A DNA stretch of 13,591 bases. Origin: Fluviibacter sp039805865. GTDB taxonomy: Bacteria; Pseudomonadota; Gammaproteobacteria; Burkholderiales; Rhodocyclaceae. Below the pieces are notes generated by a model. That model was not told where the DNA came from, made no database searches, and saw nothing but the letters and a program-made list of their open reading frames with translations. The DNA lies in the NCBI GenBank assembly GCA_039805865.1, contig JBDLTI010000045.1, positions 1 to 13,591 of the forward strand. The letters run 5' to 3'. The translations under genes were made by a program, and so were the position numbers. Position 1 is the first letter of the stretch. Every line of letters begins with the position of its first letter. Positions 6,160 to 13,591 of this stretch are shown piece by piece.

Positions 6160-6748
6160 GAATGACAGACTCCAATTGCTCAGGGGTATTTACGTTGGTC
6201 AGATCTTTGAGGCTTATTTCATCTATGGAGATGATATTCATACAAAGTGGCTTAACAAAACGCTTGATGGACCATGCTTGCGCTAGAGCCAGAGCAGGTG
6301 CGGCGCGTCTCGCCTGGTCGCAGGTAGCCTGGGTCAGATTGATCACAAGTGGTAGCGGAGATCCGCTGACGTAACAGCCATCAAAACCTCTCGATTGATT
6401 GATCAGATGCTGGAGTATCTCTTCCGACAGCAAGGGCGTATCGACCGGGATAAAAATCAGGGTTGCAGAGTCTGCACTCTGCATGCTGGCCCAGTTAATG
6501 GCGCTGACCAACCCGGAGACAGGGCCCAGCCCCGGGGTGTTGTCATGGACGACGCTCTGAGGTCCTTCTGGCCAATCCGGACGGTTCGTGCCACTCATGA
6601 GAACTCGATCACAACCGATTGTATGGAGTAGCAGGCGTGAACGTTCAAGGAGCGTTAACCCGTTAATGCGTAGCGCGGCTTTGTCTCGTCCCATTCGGAC
6701 GGATCGACCACCAGCAAGAACGATACCGATCTGCTTAATGGCCGGCAT
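6107..6748 (-). CDS. mobA: Molybdenum cofactor guanylyltransferase MobA
   Basis: 213 aa from ATG 6748. MobA joins GTP to molybdopterin-Mo to make the bis-MGD form used by nitrate reductases. Visible motifs are the nucleotide-binding loop LAGGRSVRMGRDKA (11-24), GLGPVSGL (73-80) and the metal-ligand motif PVDTPLL (101-107, Asp103). The start is set by LAGG lying about 10 residues in; a much longer open frame upstream lies over moaE in another frame and is not MobA-like. The start overlaps the end of moaE by 14 nt, and an alternative ATG lies at 6769. The 3' end runs 53 nt into the next gene. Confidence 0.95.
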   Translation of the reverse strand: MPAIKQIGIVLAGGRSVRMGRDKAALRINGLTLLERSRLLLHTIGCDRVLMSGTNRPDWPEGPQSVVHDNTPGLGPVSGLVSAINWASMQSADSATLIFIPVDTPLLSEEILQHLINQSRGFDGCYVSGSPLPLVINLTQATCDQARRAAPALALAQAWSIKRFVKPLCMNIISIDEISLKDLTNVNTPEQLESVIHEITPGYRAHPFSNFRF

Positions 6749-7223
6749 GATCTTTGGTGCAGCCTTCATAAGTAACAGGGCCGTGAGAGCAGAGGGCATG
6801 GCCTTGTACCCACTCGCTATCACCATCGGTGTAATGCTCTTGTTTCCAGATGGGGGCTCGGTGTTTGATTTCTTCGATGATGAAGCGGCAGGCTTTGAAT
6901 GATTCATCGCGATGTGGTGAGCTGACGGCGATAAGAATGCTAATGCCGCCGATATCCAGTCGTCCTTGAAAATGCTCGATAAAGATATTGAGCTCTTTGC
7001 CCCAGTTCGCCCGGGCTTCGTCACATAGTTCTCTGAAAGTTTGGAGCGTTAATTCTTCATAGACGTCATAAGAAACACCTTTGACCGACTTGCCAAGGTT
7101 GTGGTTGCGTACGGTTCCAATAAACAAGTCAGCAGCGCCATGCTCTGGGTCTGCAATAAATTCGATAGCGGCTTCCGTTGATAGCGGTGCCATCGAGACA
7201 CCCAGATGATTGAGTCCTTCCAT
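6735..7223 (-). CDS. moaE: Molybdopterin synthase large (catalytic) subunit MoaE
   Basis: 162 aa from ATG 7223, with GGAGG about 6 nt upstream (inside the end of moaD). MoaE inserts sulfur from the MoaD thiocarboxylate into cyclic pyranopterin monophosphate to make molybdopterin. The core GAADLFIGTVRNHNLGK (29-45) and the active-site stretch IKHRAPIWKQE (119-129) are present, with both catalytic lysines (Lys120 and Lys127, matching the two active-site lysines of E. coli MoaE). Slightly longer than the E. coli protein (150 aa). It begins 1 nt after the moaD stop and overlaps mobA. Confidence 0.96.
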   Translation of the reverse strand: MEGLNHLGVSMAPLSTEAAIEFIADPEHGAADLFIGTVRNHNLGKSVKGVSYDVYEELTLQTFRELCDEARANWGKELNIFIEHFQGRLDIGGISILIAVSSPHRDESFKACRFIIEEIKHRAPIWKQEHYTDGDSEWVQGHALCSHGPVTYEGCTKDHAGH

Positions 7224-7224
7224 T

Positions 7225-7497
7225 TTAGCCTCCACAAACCGGCGGCAAAATGGCCAGATCCATTGATTCATTGACGCAATCGCTATTTGTTAACACACGA
7301 CGATTGGTTGCTAGTGCTGATTTCTCAATCAATTCGTCATCACGAAAACCAGGAACAAGCTCTCGAAGCGTTTGCCCTATCTGATCCTTAACCTGCGTGA
7401 TGCTGGCACCATCAGCCACTGAGAGACTAAGGCTTCCCGTATGGTATTTCCGAAAGGCGCCAAACAACTTAATTCTCAAATCCAATGTCTTTTCCAT
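7225..7497 (-). CDS. moaD: Molybdopterin synthase small (sulfur carrier) subunit MoaD
   Basis: 90 aa, a ubiquitin-like MoaD/ThiS protein. The opening strand LDLRIKLFGAFRKY is typical, as is the exact C-terminal Gly-Gly (89-90, PPVCGG) that is adenylated and turned into the thiocarboxylate by MoeB. No moeB is in this window. The gene is 18 nt after moeA and its stop precedes the moaE ATG by 1 nt. The ribosome site is AGAAAGAAAA, weak but suitably placed. Confidence 0.95.
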   Translation of the reverse strand: MEKTLDLRIKLFGAFRKYHTGSLSLSVADGASITQVKDQIGQTLRELVPGFRDDELIEKSALATNRRVLTNSDCVNESMDLAILPPVCGG

Positions 7498-7515
7498 GTA
7501 TTTTCTTTCTGAAGT

Positions 7516-8757
7516 CTAAAAAGCTAGAGGGAATAGATCCATTGGCGCAATGCAGACGGAGTCATTCACAGCGAGATCATTTTGGCTTTCGCCTAAGATG
7601 GCCCAGCAGTTCATGTCGAGTAGCGGAGATATTTTGAAAGACTGTTGACCATCAAGAATAGTGAGATGTGTCTGACCATGGGCATCGCTGTCCAGTCTGG
7701 CCTTGAGGAAATTTCGTAGGTCACCTTTTTTCATAAAGGAGTGCCGTAGCTCTGCATAATGAAATGACTCTGTCGACATGCCGAGTAGTTGTCTGATTAA
7801 AGGTTGAACAAAGAATCGTAACCCTACAGCGGTCGAGATTGGGTTGCCCGGTAGACCAAAGTAGTAGCGGCCATCAGGCAGTACGGCAAATAGCACGGGC
7901 TTTCCGGGTTTGATGCCGACGCCATGAAAAATAATTCTGGCACCATTGCGCTGAAGCAACTCTGGGATGAAGTCCCATTTCCCCATGGAAACGGCACCGG
8001 AGCTGATAATGATTCGGGCGCGCTTTCCTACATTCAAGGTATCAACGAACGTTTTGACATTATCACCCATGCTGCCTGCATACCAGGTAGGTATGCCGGC
8101 AGATCTGAGCAGACTCAATAGATAGGGTGCATTCGAGTTATAGATTTCACCCTCTCTGAGCGGTAAATGATAGGCATCGCTCACTTCTTTTCCAGTAGTG
8201 AATATTTCGACTTCTGGCATGTGAAACACGCTGACTTCATGAATCCCCGTTGCAGCCATGGCAGCGATATGACCTGCATGGATCCGGGTGCCCTTGGTGA
8301 GAAGTACCTGGCCTGACTTGAGGTCTTCTCCTGCGTAGCGGATATTGTCGCCTTTCTGCAGGGGTGAAGTCATTTCCACTTCAATGGTTTCACCGTTCGC
8401 GTTCTTGATGGCGGTGGTGCGTTCGACGGGCACTACGGCATCAAACCCGTTGGGAATTTTGGCGCCTGTCATGATTTCTACCGCTAGGCTTTGGTCTGCA
8501 GTATCAAGAACATCGCCTGCGGCCAAGCAGTGTCTTACGCTAAAGCGTCGAGGCTTGTCTGCGCTTATCCCTGCAGTTTTGCTGGCATGTAGTGCAAATC
8601 CATCCATTGCCGAATTATTAAACGATGGCACATCAATCGTGCTGTGTATATCGTTCGCAACGATCAGACCCAGCGACTCGTTTCTGTCGACAAGCCGATC
8701 CGGTTGGGGTTTCGCTTCGGCAGCGATTAGTGCCAAGGCTTCTTTGTAACTAATCAT
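7516..8757 (-). CDS. moeA: Molybdopterin molybdenumtransferase MoeA
   Basis: 413 aa from ATG 8757, 5 nt after the moaA stop. An upstream extension of the open frame to 8877 lies over moaA and is discarded. MoeA inserts molybdate into adenylated molybdopterin. Motifs: NNSAMDGFAL (47-56), YAGEDLKSG (141-149), SSGAVSMGKWDF (252-263), GIKPGKPVLFA (281-291) and GLPGNPIST (301-309), covering the usual MoeA domains to the end. The active-site loop reads SGAVSMGKWD where E. coli has SGGVSVGEAD, a variant I associate with a MoeA subgroup common in Bacteroidota. Catalytic aspartates appear kept. Confidence 0.96.
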   Translation of the reverse strand: MISYKEALALIAAEAKPQPDRLVDRNESLGLIVANDIHSTIDVPSFNNSAMDGFALHASKTAGISADKPRRFSVRHCLAAGDVLDTADQSLAVEIMTGAKIPNGFDAVVPVERTTAIKNANGETIEVEMTSPLQKGDNIRYAGEDLKSGQVLLTKGTRIHAGHIAAMAATGIHEVSVFHMPEVEIFTTGKEVSDAYHLPLREGEIYNSNAPYLLSLLRSAGIPTWYAGSMGDNVKTFVDTLNVGKRARIIISSGAVSMGKWDFIPELLQRNGARIIFHGVGIKPGKPVLFAVLPDGRYYFGLPGNPISTAVGLRFFVQPLIRQLLGMSTESFHYAELRHSFMKKGDLRNFLKARLDSDAHGQTHLTILDGQQSFKISPLLDMNCWAILGESQNDLAVNDSVCIAPMDLFPLAF

Positions 8758-8762
8758 CGTGC

Positions 8763-9743
8763 TTATCCACCCATAGCAGCGAGATGTGGTGTTGCGCCAG
8801 TCTGGTGAAAGTGCAACAGATGGGTCGGTGCTTTTTGAATCAGTAGATCGGCGATAGTCTGTTGCAGTTCTTCGCATTGGGTGCGATGTTGTAACAGGTG
8901 GCGCAAGTCATGACCCCCGTTGCCAAACAGGCAGAGCCGCAGGTTGCCAGTTGCAGTGACTCGAAGTCGATTACAGGTGTTACAGAAATCTTTACTGTAG
9001 GGAGCGATAATGCCAATACGTCCACGGTAGTCAGGGTGTTCGAATTCCTGTGCCGGGCCGGCGCCTTCTTCACGGGGAAGGTTTGACCAGCCCAGTGCCA
9101 GCAATCGATTCCGGATTTCATCCCCGCTAATATGATGCCGTTCAAAATATGCTTGGTTGGTGCCGGTTTCCATGAGTTCGATAAACCGGATGCTCAGATC
9201 TTCAGTCCGAATCCATTCCAGAAAAGCGGGCAGCTCGTGGTCGTTGATGTCACGTAACAGCACCGTATTGACTTTGATACGTTCAAACCCGGCCTGTTGT
9301 GCTGCCCGAATACCCCCAAGAACCTGAGAGAGGTGATCCTGCCCAGTGATTTTTGCAAAGCGCTCCTGGTTCAGGCTGTCGACGCTGACATTAATGGCAG
9401 AGATGCCTGCTTTGCGCCAGAGGTCAGCATTTTCTGCGAGGCGATATCCATTGGTTGTGGTCGCAATACGCCGGATGCCGGGAATGGCCGAGATGCGAGC
9501 TGCGATTTCGGCAAAGTCTTTGCGGATGGTAGGCTCACCGCCGGTCAGACGTACTTTCCATAGTCCAAGCCCGGCAAGGCCGGTAACGAGATTTTCAATC
9601 TCATCAGCAGATAAAAACTGTGTATGACCAGTTTTCTTGTAGCCCTCAGGCAGGCAATATTGGCAGCGGTAGTTACAAACGTCAGTGATGGAAAGGCGCA
9701 AATAGCTGAAACGCCGGCCGTGCGGGTCAATGAGCGTATTCAT
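8763..9743 (-). CDS. moaA: GTP 3',8-cyclase MoaA (radical SAM)
   Basis: 326 aa from ATG 9743, with GAGGATAGG directly upstream; a TTG at 9776 in the same frame is less likely. MoaA with MoaC turns GTP into cyclic pyranopterin monophosphate, the first Moco step. The radical-SAM cluster is C23-x3-C27-x2-C30, with the SAM-binding TGGEP at 68-71 and TTTNGY at 95-100. The C-terminal cluster is C254-x2-C257 and C271, which binds GTP. The C-terminal Gly-Gly needed for MoaA activity is present (AMGG, 323-326). MoaC is not encoded in this window. The gene follows a 171-nt gap after nnrS. Confidence 0.97.
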   Translation of the reverse strand: MNTLIDPHGRRFSYLRLSITDVCNYRCQYCLPEGYKKTGHTQFLSADEIENLVTGLAGLGLWKVRLTGGEPTIRKDFAEIAARISAIPGIRRIATTTNGYRLAENADLWRKAGISAINVSVDSLNQERFAKITGQDHLSQVLGGIRAAQQAGFERIKVNTVLLRDINDHELPAFLEWIRTEDLSIRFIELMETGTNQAYFERHHISGDEIRNRLLALGWSNLPREEGAGPAQEFEHPDYRGRIGIIAPYSKDFCNTCNRLRVTATGNLRLCLFGNGGHDLRHLLQHRTQCEELQQTIADLLIQKAPTHLLHFHQTGATPHLAAMGG

Positions 9744-9914
9744 CCTATCCTCGGTTTCTTCCAAGCGTTGCCTCAAATACCAGCGGTTCCGTGCATGTGA
9801 ACTACATGGAGCACTGTGGTGATAACGTTTGAATTATGGGATGAAAGCACCAGACGTATTCGGCTTATCTGGGGTAGAAACGCTACACCTTTGGTGGTAG
9901 CTTCGACACGGTAA
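9744..9914 (-). promoter_or_regulatory. moaA leader / nnrS-moaA intergenic region
   Basis: 171 nt lie between the nnrS stop and the moaA start, unusually long for this packed operon. On the transcribed strand it contains an imperfect palindrome at 9884-9899 (NarL-like 7-2-7, 11 of 14 positions, forward strand TACACCT-TT-GGTGGTA), a short CCAGA/TCTGG hairpin near 9850-9872, and a CATGT/ACATG stem at 9794-9808 with flanking GTG/CAC pairs. This suggests a second promoter or an RNA leader for moaA. I cannot say whether it is a Moco-type riboswitch. A small frame runs through it but shows no coding signs. Confidence 0.4.
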
Positions 9915-11165
9915 TCAGCCGGGGCGGCCATCAATTCGAGGTCGCCAAAGCCAGGGCGCATATCGAATGGCGTACATTAAAAACCCAAGCGCCCAGGTTG
10001 TACCTGCTGTGATCAGCAGGGGATTGGTCCAATTATCGGCTTGTATCGAGGGTAAACTGGCCAGAACGCGTGTAATAGCGCTGGTACCGATGAGTAAAAA
10101 GAACGTTGTTTCGATGCGACTAGCAATGATGGGGCGGCCCGTGTGGCCCATGGCTGTTCGAGTGATCATGCCAGCAATGATGAGGCCCATTGCCCCAGTT
10201 GCCAGAGCATGCACCGGCAATGAGCGAGGAGCCAGACCGAATGATTCCAAGCCCATACAGATCAGCGTGATTGGAATCCAGGCGTAACCCAGTTGCAATA
10301 CACAGAGCATGGGGTGCCTGAAAGTTTTCCAGGGTTTCCAGCCAACCCATCGGGCTGTATTGATAGCGGCGGCAATAAGACACAGAACAAATGCGATGCG
10401 TGGAGGAGCCGTCACCCACCCGATGATACCTAATAGGGTAGCTATGGGCGTAGCACCATTGAAGAAAGATGGTTTCCAGAGAGAGATCCCGCGGATGGCA
10501 TTCTGGGTGAAATTGGGGATGACCCGACCTCCCATGATGACGAGCAGCATTATGATTGCCAGAAGCGCCATTTCGATGGGGTAGAGCGGGTTACTGGGTG
10601 TATCAGAAAGGAGAGTGATGTAGAACCAGGCATTCAGTGCGCCAAGTAGTGTGACGATACCGAGCAGGCTGAAGTTCTTCCAGAGCTTGGCCAGCCAGAG
10701 CACCCGGAAAAGCAGGGTGGCCAGTAATGCGTTAAAGGTGATATCCAGCATGGCGGCCAGAACGATTTGATCGTGAAGCAATGACAGTGCCATCGCCATA
10801 CGGGCTAAAACCCAAATCAAACAAAGCGTTGCTAGGGGCAGTCCAGCGGCTGGCAGTATGCCAGACCAGTTGTTGCTGGCCGTCAGCAGAAACCCGGCAA
10901 TCACGGCTAGGGCAAATCCGAAGACCATCTCATGCGCATGCCACACGACGGGAGATAGGTGGTTGCTCGGCAGTGTGACGGCGCCGAGAAGCAGTGCCAG
11001 CCAGAGGAGTATGGCCGTACTGGCTAGTAGAGTCGCACCTAAGTAAAAAGGTCTGAAGCCTAAACGCCAAAGACCGAAACCGGTCATCGGCCGCTCTCGT
11101 CTGGCCTGGCTTTCCTTAATGGTCAGCAAATTGCTAGGGCGGGTCGATTTCTTGGGGGGATGCAT
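9915..11165 (-). CDS. nnrS: NnrS family haem/copper membrane protein
   Basis: 416 aa, about 12 hydrophobic segments from residue 35 to the C-terminus. The N-terminal LWRLGFRPFYLGATLLA and the WHAHEMVFGFALAVIAGFLL stretch are the strongest NnrS signatures. AGMITRTAMGHTGRP is the second conserved His-containing motif, and MGGRVIPNFTQNA is also family-typical. In known cases NnrS binds haem and copper and protects cells from nitric oxide during denitrification. Start ATG 11165 gives a 26-residue cytoplasmic tail; ATG 11087 (MTGFGLW) is an alternative, and neither has a strong ribosome site. It follows narL by 88 nt with a NarL-like site between them. Confidence 0.93.
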   Translation of the reverse strand: MHPPKKSTRPSNLLTIKESQARRERPMTGFGLWRLGFRPFYLGATLLASTAILLWLALLLGAVTLPSNHLSPVVWHAHEMVFGFALAVIAGFLLTASNNWSGILPAAGLPLATLCLIWVLARMAMALSLLHDQIVLAAMLDITFNALLATLLFRVLWLAKLWKNFSLLGIVTLLGALNAWFYITLLSDTPSNPLYPIEMALLAIIMLLVIMGGRVIPNFTQNAIRGISLWKPSFFNGATPIATLLGIIGWVTAPPRIAFVLCLIAAAINTARWVGWKPWKTFRHPMLCVLQLGYAWIPITLICMGLESFGLAPRSLPVHALATGAMGLIIAGMITRTAMGHTGRPIIASRIETTFFLLIGTSAITRVLASLPSIQADNWTNPLLITAGTTWALGFLMYAIRYAPWLWRPRIDGRPG

Positions 11166-11196
11166 GCGTGTCTGCCGTTCGGGGAGCCAGACACAG

Positions 11197-11262
11197 ATTT
11201 TCGTCAGGAAGTGCTCAGTTTGACCATACCCATTCGGGTGTAGTCGGCCTCGTTCAACTGAG
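11197..11262 (-). promoter_or_regulatory. nnrS promoter region with NarL-type 7-2-7 site
   Basis: On the forward strand TACCCAT-TC-GGGTGTA (11227-11242) matches TACYYMT-N2-AKRRGTA at 12 of 14 positions, with a perfect left heptamer. Read toward nnrS it contains GAATGGGTAT, the same 10-mer as the site before the DUF2249 operon. A -10-like GAAAAT follows at 11202-11197, at nearly the same distance as in that promoter (24 nt against 23 nt). The site lies between the arms of an imperfect inverted repeat (11214-11223 and 11254-11262). Confidence 0.55.
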
Positions 11263-11898
11263 GTTGTTGGAAACAGCCCATACTGCGGCTTCTACACGGG
11301 AACGGAACTTCAGCTTCTTAAGAAGGTTGCGGATATGCACCTTCACAGTACTATCCATAATGTCCAGTTCGCGGGCGATGAGTTTGTTCGACATACCATG
11401 TGCCAGACATTTCAGAATGCTTAGCTCTCGCTCTGTTAAACCAGCTTGGGAGCGGTTAGTAACCACAGCCTCCTGCCGTAAAGCGCTGGCCAGAAGGCCA
11501 CTTAATTCCGCACTGATAGCGTTTCGCCCCAGCATCGACTCCTTGATGAGACGAATCATTTCTTCAGGGTCTGTGTCTTTCAGAATATAGCCATCAGAGC
11601 CTGCCCGAATAGCGCCAACGAGGTCCTCTGAACTGTTAGAGACCGTGATCATGATGATGCGGGCATCTACGTCCTTATCCCGCATCTGCTGAAGGGTTTC
11701 GATCCCATTCAATCCTTTCATGTTCAGATCCAGCAATATCAGATCCGGTTTATGTTCAAGGGCTAGGGCTACGCCTTCTGCTCCCGAAGCCGCTTCTGCA
11801 ATGATGTCGAATTCCGGTTCCATGCCGAGCAGCTGGATGACGCCTTTCCGGAAGAGCGGATGATCGTCAATGATCAGTGTCTTGATGGTGTTGTTCAT
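11254..11898 (-). CDS. narL: Nitrate/nitrite response regulator NarL
   Basis: 214 aa from ATG 11898 with AAAGG about 8 nt upstream; an in-frame start at 11940 lies inside the kinase gene. The receiver domain (about 5-120) has the acidic pair Asp11-Asp12, phospho-acceptor Asp57 (LILLDLNM), Thr85 and Lys107. A linker leads to a LuxR-type helix-turn-helix (about 150-210) with LTERELSILKCLAHGMSNK and STVKVHIRNLLKKL. The length equals E. coli NarL (216 aa), and the kinase next door is NarX-like, which supports NarL over other LuxR-type regulators. It is 10 nt after narX. Two well-matched and one weaker NarL-type sites lie in this window. Confidence 0.94.
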   Translation of the reverse strand: MNNTIKTLIIDDHPLFRKGVIQLLGMEPEFDIIAEAASGAEGVALALEHKPDLILLDLNMKGLNGIETLQQMRDKDVDARIIMITVSNSSEDLVGAIRAGSDGYILKDTDPEEMIRLIKESMLGRNAISAELSGLLASALRQEAVVTNRSQAGLTERELSILKCLAHGMSNKLIARELDIMDSTVKVHIRNLLKKLKFRSRVEAAVWAVSNNLS

Positions 11899-11908
11899 GA
11901 TCTGGCCT

Positions 11909-13591
11909 TTATGAGTCGACATTTGATTTTTCGGGTACAAAGGTCAGCAGAACTTCTGTGCCGCCTTGGTCACGGTTCCTGATGGTGATAACGCCATCAA
12001 GAGATTGGGCTCTGTCTTCCATGATGATCAACCCGTAATGATTTTCCGGTGATTTGGCGTCGCCGATACCGACACCGTTGTCCGTAATATGGACGGCAAT
12101 CACGCCATGCTCCGTGACAGTGGCATTAATCGTGACCTTGCTCGCACCAGCATGCTTCTCGATGTTGGCGAGCGCTTCACGGATAATGCGCAATACATGA
12201 ATTTCTTCGTTTGCAGATAGGAGTGTGGGCGATAACTGATTGCTGCAATCAATCTGAAGATTACAGCGGCGCCCGAACTCTTCGGCAGTTTCAATCAGCG
12301 CTGTCTGAAAACCCCGTTCATCGATCTTCAGCCGGAATGCGCTGATCAGCTCTCTCAGTTCCTTGTAAGCTGTGGCCAGCCCCGTTTTAAGTTCCGCAAC
12401 AATCTCGTGCTGATGCTCGGGTGACAGATGGTTTTTTTCGAGTCGCGCCACTTGGATGCGCAGGTAACTCAGAGATTGAGCGATGGAATCATGGAGCTCT
12501 CTGGCAATCGTAGATCGTTCTTCCAGAACGGCAATCCGATGTAGCTCTTCCTGATGCTGTAATTTGGAGAGCGCCATGGATAGATTGCTGCCAATAGCTT
12601 CCAGGACGCGGTACTTCCAGTCGGGCAGTTCGATATCCGGATTTAGTCGGAACGGCATGACACCATTGATCGAACCCATATGTTTCATTGGTACAAAAAT
12701 CATATTTTTTGTATCGTTCGCATCATGATGCGTGGCACCAAGGCTATTTTTGAAGCAGTTTTCGCAGTCACGCTCATCGCATAGATGTTTAATTTCAGAT
12801 GGGGATAGATTGGAGGTCAGGCGATGTGCAGGGAAGACACCATGCTCGCTGATGCAGATCGTGCCAGCACTCAGGCCTAGCTCAGCTTCAATATCATCGA
12901 GCAATTCCTTGAGCATGCCGGGTGTAATGTTTTTGTCAGTCAGCTGTAATGCTGATTTATACATGAGCTCCAGGGAGCGGTTGCTCTCGGTCAATTCTCG
13001 AGTGCGTTCTTCGATGAGCTTTTTCTGGTTGTCGTAGGTTGTGGCTATTTCCGACACCATCATGTTAAATGCAATGCCAAGTTGGCCCAGTTCATCTAGA
13101 TCCGTATGTTGTGCTTTGGCCGAGAAATCCTTATCGCGTACACGACTGGCTGCCTGAAGCAGATCTTTAAGCGGTCGAACTACCTGGTTCTTCATCATCC
13201 ACATACTGATGAGACACACGGCAACAGTCATGATGAGCAGGGCAATCTGCAAGGAGCGCAAGAGGGCAATCTTCTGTTCCAGATCCTGTTCGATCAGAAA
13301 AACCACGTTGTCGATCTGTTGCACAAATTCGGGAATTATCTGTTCCAGCTGATTCAATATGGCAGCATCCGACTTGCCTTGAGCGTTTAGCAGAGAGGGA
13401 GAGATTTGCTTTTCCCAGATCGTGTGGATGTCGTTGAATTTTGCTGGTAGTTCGCTGTAGTCTGCTGCACGGGTGACAACAAAATCTTCAAGCGCATTCA
13501 AGCGAGTCTGAAACTCTGCCGTAGCGTTGGCTATTTTCTGGTTTGGCGCACCTGCTTCCGCATAACTCAGCAGACGGTAACTCATCATGCG
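11909..13591 (-). CDS. narX: Nitrate/nitrite sensor histidine kinase NarX, 5' end beyond window
   Basis: 560 residues are visible; the frame is open to the window edge. Numbering from the first Met here, the fragment opens (R)MMSYRLL, matching the nitrate-binding P-box of NarX (SLRMQSYRL), so the missing part is the cytoplasmic tail, first membrane segment and the first part of the P-box. Then follow the periplasmic four-helix sensor (to about 108), membrane segment 112-132, HAMP (133-185), signalling coiled coil, a central module with the NarX/NarQ Cys cluster C270-x4-C275-x2-C278, the HisKA_3 box LEERSTIARELHDSIAQSL (His366), and the ATPase domain (EALANIEKHAG, DNGVGIGD, YGLIIMEDRA). It phosphorylates and dephosphorylates NarL in response to nitrate and nitrite. 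Confidence 0.94.
   Translation of the reverse strand, partial: RMMSYRLLSYAEAGAPNQKIANATAEFQTRLNALEDFVVTRAADYSELPAKFNDIHTIWEKQISPSLLNAQGKSDAAILNQLEQIIPEFVQQIDNVVFLIEQDLEQKIALLRSLQIALLIMTVAVCLISMWMMKNQVVRPLKDLLQAASRVRDKDFSAKAQHTDLDELGQLGIAFNMMVSEIATTYDNQKKLIEERTRELTESNRSLELMYKSALQLTDKNITPGMLKELLDDIEAELGLSAGTICISEHGVFPAHRLTSNLSPSEIKHLCDERDCENCFKNSLGATHHDANDTKNMIFVPMKHMGSINGVMPFRLNPDIELPDWKYRVLEAIGSNLSMALSKLQHQEELHRIAVLEERSTIARELHDSIAQSLSYLRIQVARLEKNHLSPEHQHEIVAELKTGLATAYKELRELISAFRLKIDERGFQTALIETAEEFGRRCNLQIDCSNQLSPTLLSANEEIHVLRIIREALANIEKHAGASKVTINATVTEHGVIAVHITDNGVGIGDAKSPENHYGLIIMEDRAQSLDGVITIRNRDQGGTEVLLTFVPEKSNVDS

Noticed and set aside
6749..7024. N-terminal extension of MobA and similar upstream extensions of MoeA, MoaE and NarL frames
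   Set aside because: The extensions lie over real neighbouring genes in another frame and precede clear family starts, which have better-placed start codons.
9773..9961. 62-codon open frame spanning the nnrS-moaA gap
   Set aside because: It starts inside the nnrS 3' end, has no ribosome site or recognisable domain, and a frame of this length is common by chance. The gap is better read as a leader.
1..13591. CRISPR arrays, insertion sequences, tRNA or phage genes
   Set aside because: No direct-repeat array, transposase-like protein, terminal repeats or tRNA cloverleaf was seen; the region is metabolic and regulatory.

Overview
The window reads as part of the chromosome of a nitrate-responsive, probably denitrifying or nitrate-respiring proteobacterium, most likely gammaproteobacterial. 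The reasons are a NarX/NarL two-component pair, an NnrS nitric-oxide-response membrane protein, a molybdenum-cofactor (Moco) operon, an envelope lipid-transport (pqi) operon and a SirB2-type membrane protein. Genes are densely packed, with start/stop overlaps and roughly balanced base composition. No transposon, phage, CRISPR or tRNA signal was seen. The genus cannot be fixed from the sequence alone.

Layout. (1) Positions 1-4120, minus strand: a rhodanese, a glycine-zipper exported protein, then pqiA (two separate half-genes), pqiB and pqiC (cut by the window start). The first pqiA half carries an in-frame TGA exactly where the family has a Trp. (2) Positions 4275-5777, plus strand: a SirB2-like membrane protein, then a compact operon of DUF2249, a membrane-anchored class II-like cytochrome c, and a second DUF2249. 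This operon has its own promoter region with a near-consensus NarL-type 7-2-7 site. (3) Positions 5800-13591, minus strand: narX (5' end beyond the window), narL, nnrS, moaA, moeA, moaD, moaE, mobA and a small conserved protein of unknown function. A second NarL-type site lies in the narL-nnrS gap. An 8-bp hairpin separates regions 2 and 3, whose transcripts converge.

How it fits together. NarX/NarL would sense nitrate/nitrite and switch on molybdopterin synthesis (MoaA, MoaD/E, MoeA, MobA; MoaC and MoaB/MogA are not here), needed for nitrate reductase. It would also switch on functions that handle reactive nitrogen by-products (NnrS and, by inference, the DUF2249-cytochrome c-DUF2249 unit). 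The two best NarL-like sites share the 10-mer GAATGGGTAT and the same spacing to a -10-like hexamer, which ties the cytochrome unit to nnrS as one regulon. The points most worth checking are this cytochrome/DUF2249 unit, the unknown protein ending the Moco operon, and the interrupted pqiA gene.
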